A DNA stretch of 64,000 nucleotides from Ignavibacteriota bacterium. GTDB taxonomy: Bacteria; Bacteroidota; Ignavibacteria; UBA10030; UBA6906. The DNA is taken from the NCBI GenBank assembly GCA_016707525.1, contig JADJHP010000008.1, forward strand, positions 124,001-188,000, in the 5' to 3' direction. The translations under genes and the position numbers were made by a program. Below the pieces are notes generated by a model. It ran no database searches, was not told the origin of the DNA, and saw only the letters and a list, made by a program, of their open reading frames with translations. Shown piece after piece: positions 24,889 to 34,217 of this stretch; position 1 is the stretch's first letter; each line of letters opens with the position of its first letter.

Positions 24889-26586
24889 ATGAAAAAAAAT
24901 CGCACCTCCCGCACCGTAAAAGCGAAAACGACCCGTCGCGCACCCGCGCGCCGTACGGGGGAGCAACCCGACCAGATCCTGGCGGCGCTCGAGCGGAACA
25001 TCCTGTTCCGCGACGTGCAGCCACGCGTCATCAAGAAGACCCTCAGCCATTTCACGCGCCAGACGATCCCGGCCGGGGATCTGATCTTCGACGAATACTC
25101 GAAGGGCCGTGAGCTCTATCTGCTGTGTTCGGGGCGGGTGCGGATAAAGAAATATACGAAATTCGGCGTTGAATCGTTGCTTGCCGTGCTGCACCCCGGC
25201 GACTTTTTCGGCGAACTGTCCCTCATCGATGGCCTCCCCCGCTCCGCACGCGCCGACGCCATGGACGAATGCATCGTCCTCACGATCACGGCCGACGCAT
25301 TCCGCGAACTTGTCGCCAAGAACCAGCAGATCGCCCTGAACCTGCTGCACAACCTGGGCGTCCGCCTGCGCACCATGGACCAGACCTTCGTGATGGAACT
25401 GGGCCGGAATGCGCTGGCCTCCAAGAACAAGCTGGATAAGCTCAGCCTCCTGATCGAGGCGACCAAGATCGTCAACTCTGTGCTCAACATCGACTCGCTG
25501 CTCGGATTGATCATGGACGTGGCGACGCGGAGCATCAGTGCAGACCGCGGCACGCTGTATCTCATCGACCGAGCGACCGATGAACTCTGGTCGAAGGTTG
25601 CACAGGGCGTGGACATGGTCGAGATCCGCCTGCCGGTCGGGAAGGGGCTCGCGGGCTATGTGGCGCGCACCGGCGAGATCGTGAACATCACCAATGCGTA
25701 CCAGGACGCACGCTTCAATCCGGAGATCGACAAGAAGAGCGGCTACTCGACGCAAACGGTGCTCTGCATGCCGATGCGCAATCGTGAAGGCGTGATCATC
25801 GGCGTCTTTCAGCTGCTGAACAAGCGCACAGGCCACTTCGGGCCCGAAGATGAGGCATTCATCGATGCCCTCTCGGTGCACGCAGCCATGGCGCTGGAGA
25901 ACGCGCAACTCGCCCAGCGAATGGTAGAAGGAGAACGGCTGAGCGCTGTGGGACGCATGGCGTCGTCGATCCTGCACGATATCAAGAACCCGCTGGCAAC
26001 GATGCGGCTCTATGCCGACATCATCCGGCGCGGAAGCCACACCCAGGACCCGGCGCAGCTTGCCGACCAGATGATACGGCAGATCGACCGGTTCAACGAT
26101 ATGGCGGAGGAGATCCTGGACTTCGCCCACGGGGTGAGCGAGATCTCGATCGAAAGCGTCGCATTGGGTGAGGTCCTCGATCCTCTCGTCCGCTTCATCG
26201 AAACCGACCTCGCGTCGCACAAGATCGTTCTGGTCCGCGACATTCAGTACAACGGCACATGCCAGCTCGACGTGGATAAACTTGCCCGCGCGGTCTATAA
26301 CCTTACAAGTAACGCCGTGGATGTGATGCCGGACGGCGGCACGCTGACGCTCAGCACGGCCTCTACGAACGGGTACATGGTCATCGGGATCGGCGACACC
26401 GGGCCCGGGATACCGGAAGAGGTGCGGAGCAGACTGTTCGAGCCCTTCTTCACGCACGGCAAACGGCACGGCACAGGGCTGGGCCTGTCGATCGTTAAGA
26501 AGATCATGGACGAGCACCGTGGCCGCGTCGAGGTCGACTCCACGATCGGCAAAGGCACCATTTTCCGCCTGTTTTTCCCACTCTAG
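24889..26586 (+). CDS. Histidine kinase with N-terminal cyclic-nucleotide-binding and GAF domains
   Basis: This 565-residue protein is cytosolic, with no membrane segment. Order: basic N-terminus; CRP-like cNMP-binding domain (about 30-145) with FFGELSLIDGLPRSARADA, which keeps the phosphate-binding Glu and Arg-Ser; GAF domain (about 180-335); HisKA with phospho-acceptor His363 in SSILHDIKNPLATM; and HATPase_c with N-box NLTSNAVD, GDTGPGIP and GTGLGLSIVKK. It should autophosphorylate in response to a cyclic nucleotide and/or a GAF ligand. No response regulator is adjacent. I take the ATG at 24889; a TTG at 24841 in frame overlaps the promoter. No clear ribosome site. Confidence 0.88.
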   Translation: MKKNRTSRTVKAKTTRRAPARRTGEQPDQILAALERNILFRDVQPRVIKKTLSHFTRQTIPAGDLIFDEYSKGRELYLLCSGRVRIKKYTKFGVESLLAVLHPGDFFGELSLIDGLPRSARADAMDECIVLTITADAFRELVAKNQQIALNLLHNLGVRLRTMDQTFVMELGRNALASKNKLDKLSLLIEATKIVNSVLNIDSLLGLIMDVATRSISADRGTLYLIDRATDELWSKVAQGVDMVEIRLPVGKGLAGYVARTGEIVNITNAYQDARFNPEIDKKSGYSTQTVLCMPMRNREGVIIGVFQLLNKRTGHFGPEDEAFIDALSVHAAMALENAQLAQRMVEGERLSAVGRMASSILHDIKNPLATMRLYADIIRRGSHTQDPAQLADQMIRQIDRFNDMAEEILDFAHGVSEISIESVALGEVLDPLVRFIETDLASHKIVLVRDIQYNGTCQLDVDKLARAVYNLTSNAVDVMPDGGTLTLSTASTNGYMVIGIGDTGPGIPEEVRSRLFEPFFTHGKRHGTGLGLSIVKKIMDEHRGRVEVDSTIGKGTIFRLFFPL

Positions 26587-26611
26587 CCTCCCTCCCCCTC
26601 CGTTTCCCAAC

Positions 26612-26640
26612 TTGGAAGTCGTGGCACTTTTCTGTACATT
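26612..26640 (+). promoter_or_regulatory. Promoter of tRNA-Leu (and possibly the tig-clpP-clpX unit)
   Basis: TTGGAA (26612-26617), 17 bases and TACATT (26635-26640). The tRNA starts 68 bases after the -10 box. The tRNA-Pro promoter in this window has the same TACATT and spacing. Confidence 0.55.
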
Positions 26641-26707
26641 ACTGTATTAAGGAGGAACTGCCCGCCGCGGGAATTCGACGCGTCCGGGAAGTGTTCCCTT
26701 GGTGTAC

Positions 26708-26789
26708 GGGCACATGGCGGAATTGGTAGACGCGCCAGACTTAGGATCTGGTGGAGTAATCCATGAGGGTTCGAGTCCCCCTGTGCCCA
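26708..26789 (+). tRNA. tRNA-Leu (UAG anticodon)
   Basis: The 7-bp acceptor stem GGGCACA/TGTGCCC closes the molecule. The anticodon arm CCAGA-CTTAGGA-TCTGG gives anticodon TAG. The extra-long variable arm (GGAGTAATCC) marks a class II tRNA, and GGTTCGAGTC is the T arm. CCA is not encoded. It lies 52 bases before tig. Confidence 0.97.
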
Positions 26790-26841
26790 CAGACAATCAA
26801 CAGGTTCCACTACTCCGTTCATAACGTCACGAGGTTGTCCG

Positions 26842-28114
26842 TTGCAGGTCTCGATCAACACACTCTCCGATGTCAAGCAGGAAGCCACCATCGAGCTCAC
26901 ACCCGTCGAGCTCCAGCCCCACTTCGAAGCCGCGTACGCCAAGTACCGCACCAAAGTGGAACTGAAAGGGGTTCCGCAAGGGGAAAGCACCCCTTGAGAT
27001 GATCAAGAAGATCTACGGCGAAGCGATCGAGCATGAGTCGCTCGACGATATCGCCAACACGTTCTTCCACCAGGCGATGGACGAGAAGAACATCAACCCC
27101 ATTGGCCGCCCCTCGATGGTGGACATGGACTACAAGCGCGGCGAGAAGTTCCAATTCCGCGTCGAATACGAACTGAAACCGCCCGTGGCACTGAAGACCT
27201 ACAAGGGCATCGCGGTCGAACGCCCGGTGCACACGGTCACGGATGAGGAAGTGAACGAGGAAGTGCAGCAGATCCTCAAGGCGAACAGCACCTCCGCGCC
27301 CGCAGAGTCGGCAGCCGACGATGAGCATGTCATCACTGCCGATGTGCAGGAACTGGATGAGGCCGGCACGCCGCTCGTTGGCCGCAAGTCCAACGGCGTC
27401 CGATTCTATCTGGCCGATCACACGATCGCCCCCGAATTGCGCGATGCCCTGCGCGGCGCCGCGGTCGGCACGCCGCTCGAAGCGAGCTACGAGAACCAGC
27501 ACGGCGACCACAGCCACAAGGTCCGGTTGGCCATCACGCCGAAGAGCATCGAAAAGCTGCAGCTCCCCGCCTTTGACGAGGAACTGGTGAAGAAGATCAC
27601 ACGCGACAAGGTGAGCTCGCCGGACGAATTCAAGGCGTCCATGCGCGCCGACATCGAGCGCTACTGGAACGAGCGCTCGGAAGCGAAGGTCGCGGATGAC
27701 ATCTCCTCCGAGATCGTGCGCACGCACGAGGTGACGGTGCCCGATGCCTTCACGGAAGCGCTGCTCGACTCGTTCGTGGAAGAGGTCCGCGAGCGGTCGC
27801 GCGACAAAGCGCTGCCGCGTGGATTCGACGAGAAGAAGTATCGCGAGGAACGCCGCACGCAGGCCATCTGGCAGGCGAAGTGGATGATGGTCAAAGAAGC
27901 GATCGCGGATGCAGAGAAGATCACGGTGACCGATGAGGATATCGAGAAGGTCGCCGCCGAGGAGGCCGTTCGCATCGGCCTGGAGAAGGAGAAGCTCCTC
28001 CCGCACTACCAGAAGTCGGAAGCGGTGAAGGACCGGATCCTCTCGGACAAGATCATGGCGTTCCTCAAACAGAACGCAAAGATCACGGATAAGATCCTTA
28101 CCGAAGGGGCATAA
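26842..28114 (+). CDS. tig: Trigger factor, interrupted by a one-base frameshift
   Basis: Trigger factor is the ribosome-bound chaperone with prolyl isomerase activity. Translation from TTG at 26842 (GAGG 7 bases upstream) gives the normal N-terminus, QVSINTLSDVKQEATIELT. At 26968-26971 the run GGGG has one base too many: the frame goes to VPQGESTP and stops, while removing one G restores KGFRKGKAPLEMIKK, the ribosome-binding signature. From 26999 onward a 371-residue frame encodes the rest: PPIase region (about 150-240) and C-terminal chaperone arms. Either the base is a sequencing or assembly error or the gene is newly broken. It leads clpP and clpX, as is common. Confidence 0.88.
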
Positions 28115-28116
28115 GC

Positions 28117-28758
28117 ATGATCCGCAAGGACATCACGACGAAACCGTATGAACTCTACAATCAGCTGGTCCCGATGGTGGTCGAGCAGACCGGCCGCGGC
28201 GAGCGGGCCTATGATATCTTCTCCCGCCTGCTGAAGGAACGCATCGTCTTCATCGGCACGGCGATCGACGACACCGTCGCCAGCCTCACCATCGCCCAGC
28301 TCCTGTTCCTCGAATCCGAGGACCCGGACAAGGACGTGAACATCTACATCAACAGCCCGGGCGGCAGCGTCTCCTCCGGACTCGCGATCTATGACACCAT
28401 GCAGTACATCCGTCCGGACGTCGCCACGATCTGCATCGGTATGGCGGCAAGCATGGGTGCGGTGCTGCTCGCGGGCGGCGCAAAAGGCAAGCGCTCCGCG
28501 CTCCCGAATTCGCGCATCATGATCCACCAGCCGTGGGGCGGCGTGCAGGGCACGGCGTCGGACATCAGCATCCAGGCCGAAGAGATCCTGCGCACGAAGA
28601 AGAAGCTCAACGAGATCCTGGCCATGCACTGCGGCCAGCCGATCGAGAACATCGAACGCGACACCGACCGCGACCGCTACATGTCGTCAGAGGAGTCCAA
28701 GACCTACGGTCTCATTGACAATGTGTACGTCAAGAAGGACCGGGACATCAAGAAGTAG
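28117..28758 (+). CDS. clpP: ATP-dependent Clp protease proteolytic subunit
   Basis: This 213-residue serine protease forms the ClpP barrel. The catalytic triad is Ser112 (GMAASMGA), His137 (MIHQPWGG) and Asp186 (TDRDRYM). Ser and His are 25 residues apart, as in E. coli. YINSPGGSVSSG is the handle/strand region. It starts 2 bases after tig and is followed by clpX after 21 bases, so the three genes form one operon for folding and degradation. Confidence 0.98.
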   Translation: MIRKDITTKPYELYNQLVPMVVEQTGRGERAYDIFSRLLKERIVFIGTAIDDTVASLTIAQLLFLESEDPDKDVNIYINSPGGSVSSGLAIYDTMQYIRPDVATICIGMAASMGAVLLAGGAKGKRSALPNSRIMIHQPWGGVQGTASDISIQAEEILRTKKKLNEILAMHCGQPIENIERDTDRDRYMSSEESKTYGLIDNVYVKKDRDIKK

Positions 28759-28779
28759 GAGACCCACCGGGTACTGCAC

Positions 28780-30039
28780 ATGAGCCAGCGCACCAAGAAC
28801 GGCGATAAGATCCACTGTTCCTTCTGCGGCCGTACGCCCGAGGAGGTCCAGAGCATCATCGCCGGGCCCGATGTTTATATCTGCGACATCTGCGTGTCGA
28901 GTTCCGTGGATATCATCCGGAACAATCTTGCCGCTTTCACGGCGCGCAGGGGACAGAAGGCCGGGCTCACGCCCGTGCAGATCAAGAATGCACTCGATGA
29001 GTATGTGATCGGACAGGAGCACGCGAAGAAGTCGCTGGCCGTGGCCGTGTACAATCACTACAAGCGCATCGATGCGAAGGACCATCTGTTCGAGCTGGAC
29101 GACGTCGACATCGAGAAGACGAACATCTTGCTCATCGGTCCGACGGGCACTGGCAAGACGCTGCTGGCGCAGACGCTGGCGCGGATCCTGGACCTGCCCT
29201 TCGCGATCGCCGACGCGACCACGTTGACCGAAGCGGGGTATGTGGGCGACGACGTCGAGACCATCCTGGTGCACCTCCTGCAGAACGCCGAGTACAACGT
29301 GGAGAAGGCGGAGCGCGGGATCGTGTACATCGATGAGATCGACAAGATCTCCCGCAAGAGCGAGAGTGCGTCGATCACGCGCGATGTGTCGGGCGAAGGC
29401 GTGCAGCAGGCGCTCCTGAAGATCCTCGAAGGGACCATCGCCGGCGTGCCGCCGAAGGGCGGACGCAAGCATCCCGAGCAGAGCCTGATCAACATCAACA
29501 CCAAGAACATCCTGTTCATCTGCGGCGGGGCGTTCGAGGGGTTGGATAAGATCGTCGCACGGCGTGTGAACAAGAACCCGGTCGGGTTCGGTGCCGACAT
29601 CAAGGGAAAGAAGGATTCGCACCCGGATGAGTTCCTGCAGCTCGTGCAGCCGGAGGACCTCATCAAGTTCGGGCTCATCCCCGAATTCGTCGGCCGCCTG
29701 CCGCTCATCTCCTCGCTGCATGCACTGAGCGAAGAAGCGCTGATGAACATCCTCACCGAGCCGAAGAACGCCATCGTGAAGCAGTACAAGCGCCTCTTCC
29801 GCATGGAAGGCGTGGAGCTGATCTTCGAAGAGCCCGCACTGAAGGCGGTGGTGACAAAGGCGATGGAACGGGGAACCGGTGCACGCGCGCTGCGGTCGAT
29901 CCTGGAAGAGGTCATGATGGAGATCATGTACGGCCTCCCCGAGAAGCGGAACGTGAGCAGCTGCACGATCACCAAGGATACGATCCTGAAGAAGAAGGAG
30001 CCGCTCTACAAGTACGAGGAGCAGAAGCAGTCGGCCTGA
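28780..30039 (+). CDS. clpX: ATP-dependent Clp protease ATP-binding subunit ClpX
   Basis: This 419-residue AAA+ unfoldase feeds substrates to ClpP. The N-terminal zinc-binding domain has CSFCGRT...CDICV (about residues 13-38). Walker A is GPTGTGKT (about 124-131), Walker B is VYIDEID, and the pore loop GYVGDD and sensor 2 GARALR are present. The IGF-type loop contacting ClpP is expected near VNKNPVGFG. It is the last gene of the operon and is followed by a clear terminator. Confidence 0.98.
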   Translation: MSQRTKNGDKIHCSFCGRTPEEVQSIIAGPDVYICDICVSSSVDIIRNNLAAFTARRGQKAGLTPVQIKNALDEYVIGQEHAKKSLAVAVYNHYKRIDAKDHLFELDDVDIEKTNILLIGPTGTGKTLLAQTLARILDLPFAIADATTLTEAGYVGDDVETILVHLLQNAEYNVEKAERGIVYIDEIDKISRKSESASITRDVSGEGVQQALLKILEGTIAGVPPKGGRKHPEQSLININTKNILFICGGAFEGLDKIVARRVNKNPVGFGADIKGKKDSHPDEFLQLVQPEDLIKFGLIPEFVGRLPLISSLHALSEEALMNILTEPKNAIVKQYKRLFRMEGVELIFEEPALKAVVTKAMERGTGARALRSILEEVMMEIMYGLPEKRNVSSCTITKDTILKKKEPLYKYEEQKQSA

Positions 30040-30067
30040 TACGCAGCACAGATAGGCATCTCAATGG

Positions 30068-30100
30068 ACCGCCCGGCTCATACGAGTCGGGCGGTTTCTC
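30068..30100 (+). terminator. Intrinsic terminator of the tig-clpP-clpX operon
   Basis: ACCGCCCGGCTC and GAGTCGGGCGGT form a 12-pair stem (one wobble) with a four-base loop, followed by a T-rich tail TTCTCTTTG. It lies 28 bases after the clpX stop. Confidence 0.85.
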
Positions 30101-30120
30101 TTTGTCATCGGAGAGCAGCG

Positions 30121-30218
30121 GGCGGAGGTCCCCGTCTCGGTCTCTCCGGGCCTTTGAAGGCATCGGGAACGCAGGAGGCATCGGGAAAAACGCAGGAGGC
30201 GGAGGTCCCCGTCTCGGT
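30121..30218. repeat. Short interleaved direct repeats in the clpX-lipoprotein intergenic region
   Basis: A 21-base unit (GGCGGAGGTCCCCGTCTCGG plus T) occurs at 30121-30141 and again at 30198-30218. Between them GGCATCGGGAA..CGCAGGAGGC occurs twice (30159-30179 and 30177-30200). I see no gene between the clpX terminator and 30367; these repeats are the main content of that stretch. Confidence 0.8.
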
Positions 30219-30366
30219 TTCTCCAAATTCTTCGATCAGCGGCATACACCACGATTGCTGTCAGTCGTCCACGGAGTGGAGAAACCTCGCCAGGGAGCCT
30301 CCACCTCCTGCCACCACCTGCGTAGCAAACCCCTAAAGCCTATACTGAGTGATCCCTTTTCAATCT

Positions 30367-31011
30367 TCACCGTACCAAGGCAGCGATCGCATCCTCCCAT
30401 CGGCGTGTCGACCGGAAGATCGTCCCGGATCGGGACTGCCCTGGTTGACCCGTGGTGAATGAAATGACCTCCTGCGATGTCGACGGTTCTCCGCCCGGTT
30501 GCTGGGAGTGCTCATTGATGGTGAGGGTATAGCGTACGTTGACGGTCACGCGCGTCCGATGGGGCCCGGCGTCTTGCAGTACAATGTTCACCTTTCCGTC
30601 GAGATAGACCTGCCGTTCAGCGCGACAGGTACTCCCAAGATATGTCTCCGTCCACGCCGTATCCGCCTTCGTGGCAGGATACCTGTAGCTGCGCAGCACG
30701 GAGGGACCGTGCATCACAACGTAGGAGAGGGTCCCACCGTCAACATACTCCTCCGGATCACCCATGCATGTGGCACTGACGAACCCTGTCTGTCTGTCCA
30801 TCGTGACGATGTCAAAGGGACTGGTTGCCAGGCCGCGGATCAACTGGATCCACACCGAGTCAAGCGACTTGTCCACCTCAAGGGGACGGGTCTCCTGCAC
30901 GTTGTGGGTCGGCGGCGTATACGTTGACGACAATTGGATCGCGGCACATCCAGGAAGGGTCAGGAAACAAACGACAAGACACGCGAGTCTTGCGGCCGGG
31001 CGCATGGTCAT
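30367..31011 (-). CDS. Lipoprotein of unknown function
   Basis: This 214-residue protein has a lipoprotein signal ending in the lipobox LPGC (Cys about residue 22), so it is anchored to a membrane in the envelope. The rest is a soluble beta-rich domain (LDSVWIQLIRGLATSPFDIVT, then VTVNVRYTLTIN) that I do not recognise. Its ATG overlaps the stop of the upstream proline-rich lipoprotein gene (ATGA), so the two are coupled. Confidence 0.65.
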   Translation of the reverse strand: MTMRPAARLACLVVCFLTLPGCAAIQLSSTYTPPTHNVQETRPLEVDKSLDSVWIQLIRGLATSPFDIVTMDRQTGFVSATCMGDPEEYVDGGTLSYVVMHGPSVLRSYRYPATKADTAWTETYLGSTCRAERQVYLDGKVNIVLQDAGPHRTRVTVNVRYTLTINEHSQQPGGEPSTSQEVISFTTGQPGQSRSGTIFRSTRRWEDAIAALVR

Positions 31012-31358
31012 CGCGTCCTCCCTTCGGTTCGTGTGCCTGCCGGCGGCTGCGCGGGTTGAGGCGGTGGCGTACTGTCGCGCCGGTTTCCCATCTCCCTCCG
31101 TGGTGATTCTGCCGGTGGCGGTGTTGATGGACCGCGGCCCGGATGAGGGTCATGAGGTGTAGGTGCCGGAGCCGGCGGCGGTAGTGGATGTCCGGGTCCC
31201 GGATGGGGCCGCGGTGGACGCGGCGGAGGAGGTACGGGCTCGTAGATGATGACCCGCTCCTCTTCCTGCGCGGGAATGACCATGATGCATCCGGTCATAC
31301 CCACCACACAGGCGATGCCCACCGAGAGCATCAGGATGTTACGCACGAGCATTCTCAT
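31008..31358 (-). CDS. Small proline-rich lipoprotein
   Basis: This 116-residue protein has a signal peptide with lipobox MTGC (Cys about residue 24). Nearly all the rest is Pro-, Arg- and His-rich low-complexity sequence. It is probably an extended spacer or wall-spanning lipoprotein. The gene has a good GGAGG-type ribosome site. It overlaps the next lipoprotein gene by 4 bases. Confidence 0.6.
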   Translation of the reverse strand: MRMLVRNILMLSVGIACVVGMTGCIMVIPAQEEERVIIYEPVPPPPRPPRPHPGPGHPLPPPAPAPTPHDPHPGRGPSTPPPAESPRREMGNRRDSTPPPQPAQPPAGTRTEGRTR

Positions 31359-31490
31359 GATGGATCCCTCCTGGTTCTTGCCTCAGCTTGTACATCTCCT
31401 GTGCCATCACGAGACCGTCAATTCCAGCGTGAAAAGGCTAACGCGGTGTCCCCTTTTCCGTCCGACCTGTCTTGCCGAGTGGACACCCTG

Positions 31491-31520
31491 AAAAGCAGAA
31501 AGGCGCGGTTGCCCGCGCCT
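31491..31520 (-). terminator. Intrinsic terminator of the ftsB-rarA-lptD unit
   Basis: AGGCGCGG (31501-31508) pairs perfectly with 31513-31520. On the minus strand the stem is followed by TTCTGCTTTT. It lies 43 bases after the lptD-like stop. Confidence 0.75.
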
Positions 31521-31562
31521 CCTGGTCCAGTTCCTGCTGTGATACCCTGACGTCCCCCGTTC

Positions 31563-34217
31563 CTAGAAGATCTCCCTCGCACTCTCCTGCTTCGTCACCT
31601 TCACGTCCTGCAGCTGCGGCGCCTTCAGCCGGATCTCGAGCTTGAAATTCCGGTAGAATCCGGTCGGCACCCAGGAAAAGTCCATCTCCCAGCAATGCAG
31701 GTCGCGGTACACCGTGATCTGTGGCGCGGCGATGGTCTTGTTGATCAGATCGTAACTCGCCGTCATCGTGATCTTCCAGTACTCCGTCAGGTTGAACCCG
31801 AGGGCTCCGCCGACCGTCGAGCTCCTGTACAACAACCGCGGGTCGCCGGGCCGGCTTTCCGAATAGTTCCACGTGAGGTCCAGGTTCCACGGAATGCTGA
31901 AATCCGGCGCCTGCTGATCGTACAACCCCACGAACCCCGCACGCTCCCGCTCCGCAAGAGAGTCCTCGGCAGAACGGACCGGCCCTGCAGTGGTCTTCTT
32001 CTTTTCGCCGCTGAGCCGGGTGCCCAGACTGATCGAGAATCCGGTGAGGTCGCCAAAACGCCCGGACTCCGCAAGCAGAAGCTTGTTCACGCGCCTGCCA
32101 CCCAGGAAGGAGTTGGTGTCGGCCTGGAATTTGTACAGGTTGTACCGCGCGCTGCCGCCGATGTTCAGATACTGGCCGATGTTCGTACGGAACGACGTCG
32201 AGACCTCGTCAAACCGGAGGCTGTCTCGCGCGAAGTTGTACCCCGAGGAAATGTCCAGGTTCAGGAGCGTATATTTGTTCGTCCGGTCGGATGTATCATC
32301 GGCCGCGGTCTTCATTTCAAAGACGTTGCCGATGCGGAAGGAGAGCGCCTGCCGCTCTTCTGTCGGCGCGCCGCCGTACACTTCTTTCTCGAACTTACTG
32401 TACCGCTGCCGCACGCCCGATGCATCCACGTACGATCCATAGTATCCGTAGGAATCTTTCGAGAAGTCCGGTTGATACGTATAGGACACGCTGGGCAGCA
32501 CCTGGTGGCGTATGCCCTTGATGCCGAACATGTTCGGCTGGAAGATGCCGACGAACCGCGTGCTCGCCGAGATCCCCATGTCGAAATACCGCACGGCACG
32601 GAACGACTTTACATCATTGGTGGCAATGCTGCTGTCCGCGGCATTGAACTGCCGGTTGATCGACTTGTCGTACCACTTCTCATAATAGTTGAAGAACGGC
32701 GCAAGGGTGAAATAGCCGACCTTCGGGGAGGCGTTGACCGTGACAACGTGCTGAACCCCGCGTCGCTCGTCGACCGATGTGGTCCCGGACGTATCGAGCC
32801 GTGTGGTGATGCGGTTGTTGGTCAGCTGGCCGCTGTAGGAATACCCGATCAGCTCGTACCACTTGAGATCCCCACTCCCGCCGGATGACGCCGAACGGAA
32901 GGGAAAGCTCTGACTTCTATTGAAGCTGATGCTGGGAAGGACCTCACTCAGCTCCACACTCCCCGCCGTGGGAACCAGGTTCTGGTCACGGTGCAGGTTC
33001 ACCGTCATGCTGTTCTGCGTCCCTTCCCAGTATTTCGTCAGGGTCGCATTGGACACCACGTTCTGCCGCAACAGGTCGTTGAGTGAGTTGCTGGTGTTCT
33101 GGAAGTACGACCCGCTCATGAAGGTGAAGTCGACCGTGAACCGTGTGGTCGGATTGAAATCCTGTGCGTGTCCGATGTGGACATTGAACACATCCTGCAC
33201 GGTGTACGTGGGATCGTTCTTCTCTGAGTTCACACCGACCACGTGCCCGTACGACCCGCTGATCGATCCGCTGAACAGATACCTCACCGCATACCGGAGG
33301 TCCGAGTAGAACGTGTAACTCCCTTTCGTGTACCCATCCGCCCGGACACTCCAGTCCATGTAGTCATTGATCGCCCAGTAGTAGCCGAGATGGAGCATAT
33401 ACCGCCCGCGGGCGCTCTGGCCGTACGCCGGAGCGATGAGCCCCGACCGCCTCCCGCGGTCGCTCGGGAACACCCCGAAGGGGAGCGCGAAGACCGGGAC
33501 ATCGGCGATGTACAGATAGATCGGACGTGCGATGACCTTGTCCCGCAGCTGGACCTTCATCGTGGGACTGGCAAAGTAATAGTGTGGATGGTCGAGGTCG
33601 CAGGTGGTGAACCGTCCGTGGTCCACATACAGGACATCGGGCTCGGCCTTCTTGATGGCATCCCCGTAGTAGAAGCCGTTCTCCATCGCGGTCTTCCCGA
33701 GATCCACACGCCCCTTTTTCGATTTGAAATTGTACGCGATCTCGCTGCCGTGGTAGGTCTCACCGCCATCGATGAGGTCGGGTATGCCTTTCATACCATG
33801 CCCGGTGGTGTCCGTCGTGTCCACGGAACCGCGGGCGAAGAGCTGGGAGGTCGTCCAGTGAATGTCGATCTGGTCCGCCTTGAGCCCGAGTTCTTTGTAG
33901 TCGATCGTGGCTTTGCCGCGCGACCGCATGACGCGGTGGGCCACATCATAGACGATGGAGTCTGTTGCGGTGTACGTCACAACGGAATCGATGCCGGAGG
34001 AGGTCGCGGCTGAATCGGACTTGAGCGCCAGGGTGTCGGCCATCGCCCGGAGTGTGTCCGCCGCAAGGCGCAGACTGTCGACGGGTGCCCGGACGGTATC
34101 GGGCCGCGATTGCGCACCGGCCGGCTGCACGCCGAGCATGGTCAGGGCGGCGCAGCAGAAGGCAGCGAGGAAGAGAAGCCGCACCGGGCGATATGGACCA
34201 CCACCGTATGCCGTCAC
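31563..34217 (-). CDS. lptD: LptD-like outer-membrane LPS-assembly protein
   Basis: This 884-residue protein has a signal peptide (LLFLAAFCCAALTMLGVQPAGA) and an N-terminal OstA/LptA-like region (about 75-200, IVYDVAHRVMRSRGKATIDYKELGLKADQI in overlapping strands). A large C-terminal beta-barrel rich in alternating aromatic strands follows, with the LptD-type segment DVPVFALPFGVFPSDRGRRSG. It probably inserts lipopolysaccharide into the outer leaflet. The chosen GTG start overlaps the rarA stop as GTGA. The conserved LptD disulfide cysteines are not evident, as is usual in this phylum. Confidence 0.75.
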   Translation of the reverse strand: MTAYGGGPYRPVRLLFLAAFCCAALTMLGVQPAGAQSRPDTVRAPVDSLRLAADTLRAMADTLALKSDSAATSSGIDSVVTYTATDSIVYDVAHRVMRSRGKATIDYKELGLKADQIDIHWTTSQLFARGSVDTTDTTGHGMKGIPDLIDGGETYHGSEIAYNFKSKKGRVDLGKTAMENGFYYGDAIKKAEPDVLYVDHGRFTTCDLDHPHYYFASPTMKVQLRDKVIARPIYLYIADVPVFALPFGVFPSDRGRRSGLIAPAYGQSARGRYMLHLGYYWAINDYMDWSVRADGYTKGSYTFYSDLRYAVRYLFSGSISGSYGHVVGVNSEKNDPTYTVQDVFNVHIGHAQDFNPTTRFTVDFTFMSGSYFQNTSNSLNDLLRQNVVSNATLTKYWEGTQNSMTVNLHRDQNLVPTAGSVELSEVLPSISFNRSQSFPFRSASSGGSGDLKWYELIGYSYSGQLTNNRITTRLDTSGTTSVDERRGVQHVVTVNASPKVGYFTLAPFFNYYEKWYDKSINRQFNAADSSIATNDVKSFRAVRYFDMGISASTRFVGIFQPNMFGIKGIRHQVLPSVSYTYQPDFSKDSYGYYGSYVDASGVRQRYSKFEKEVYGGAPTEERQALSFRIGNVFEMKTAADDTSDRTNKYTLLNLDISSGYNFARDSLRFDEVSTSFRTNIGQYLNIGGSARYNLYKFQADTNSFLGGRRVNKLLLAESGRFGDLTGFSISLGTRLSGEKKKTTAGPVRSAEDSLAERERAGFVGLYDQQAPDFSIPWNLDLTWNYSESRPGDPRLLYRSSTVGGALGFNLTEYWKITMTASYDLINKTIAAPQITVYRDLHCWEMDFSWVPTGFYRNFKLEIRLKAPQLQDVKVTKQESAREIF

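Noticed and set aside
26999..28114. Stand-alone 371-codon gene
   Set aside because: It is the 3' part of tig, lacking the ribosome-binding domain; the missing N-terminus lies upstream in the other frame.
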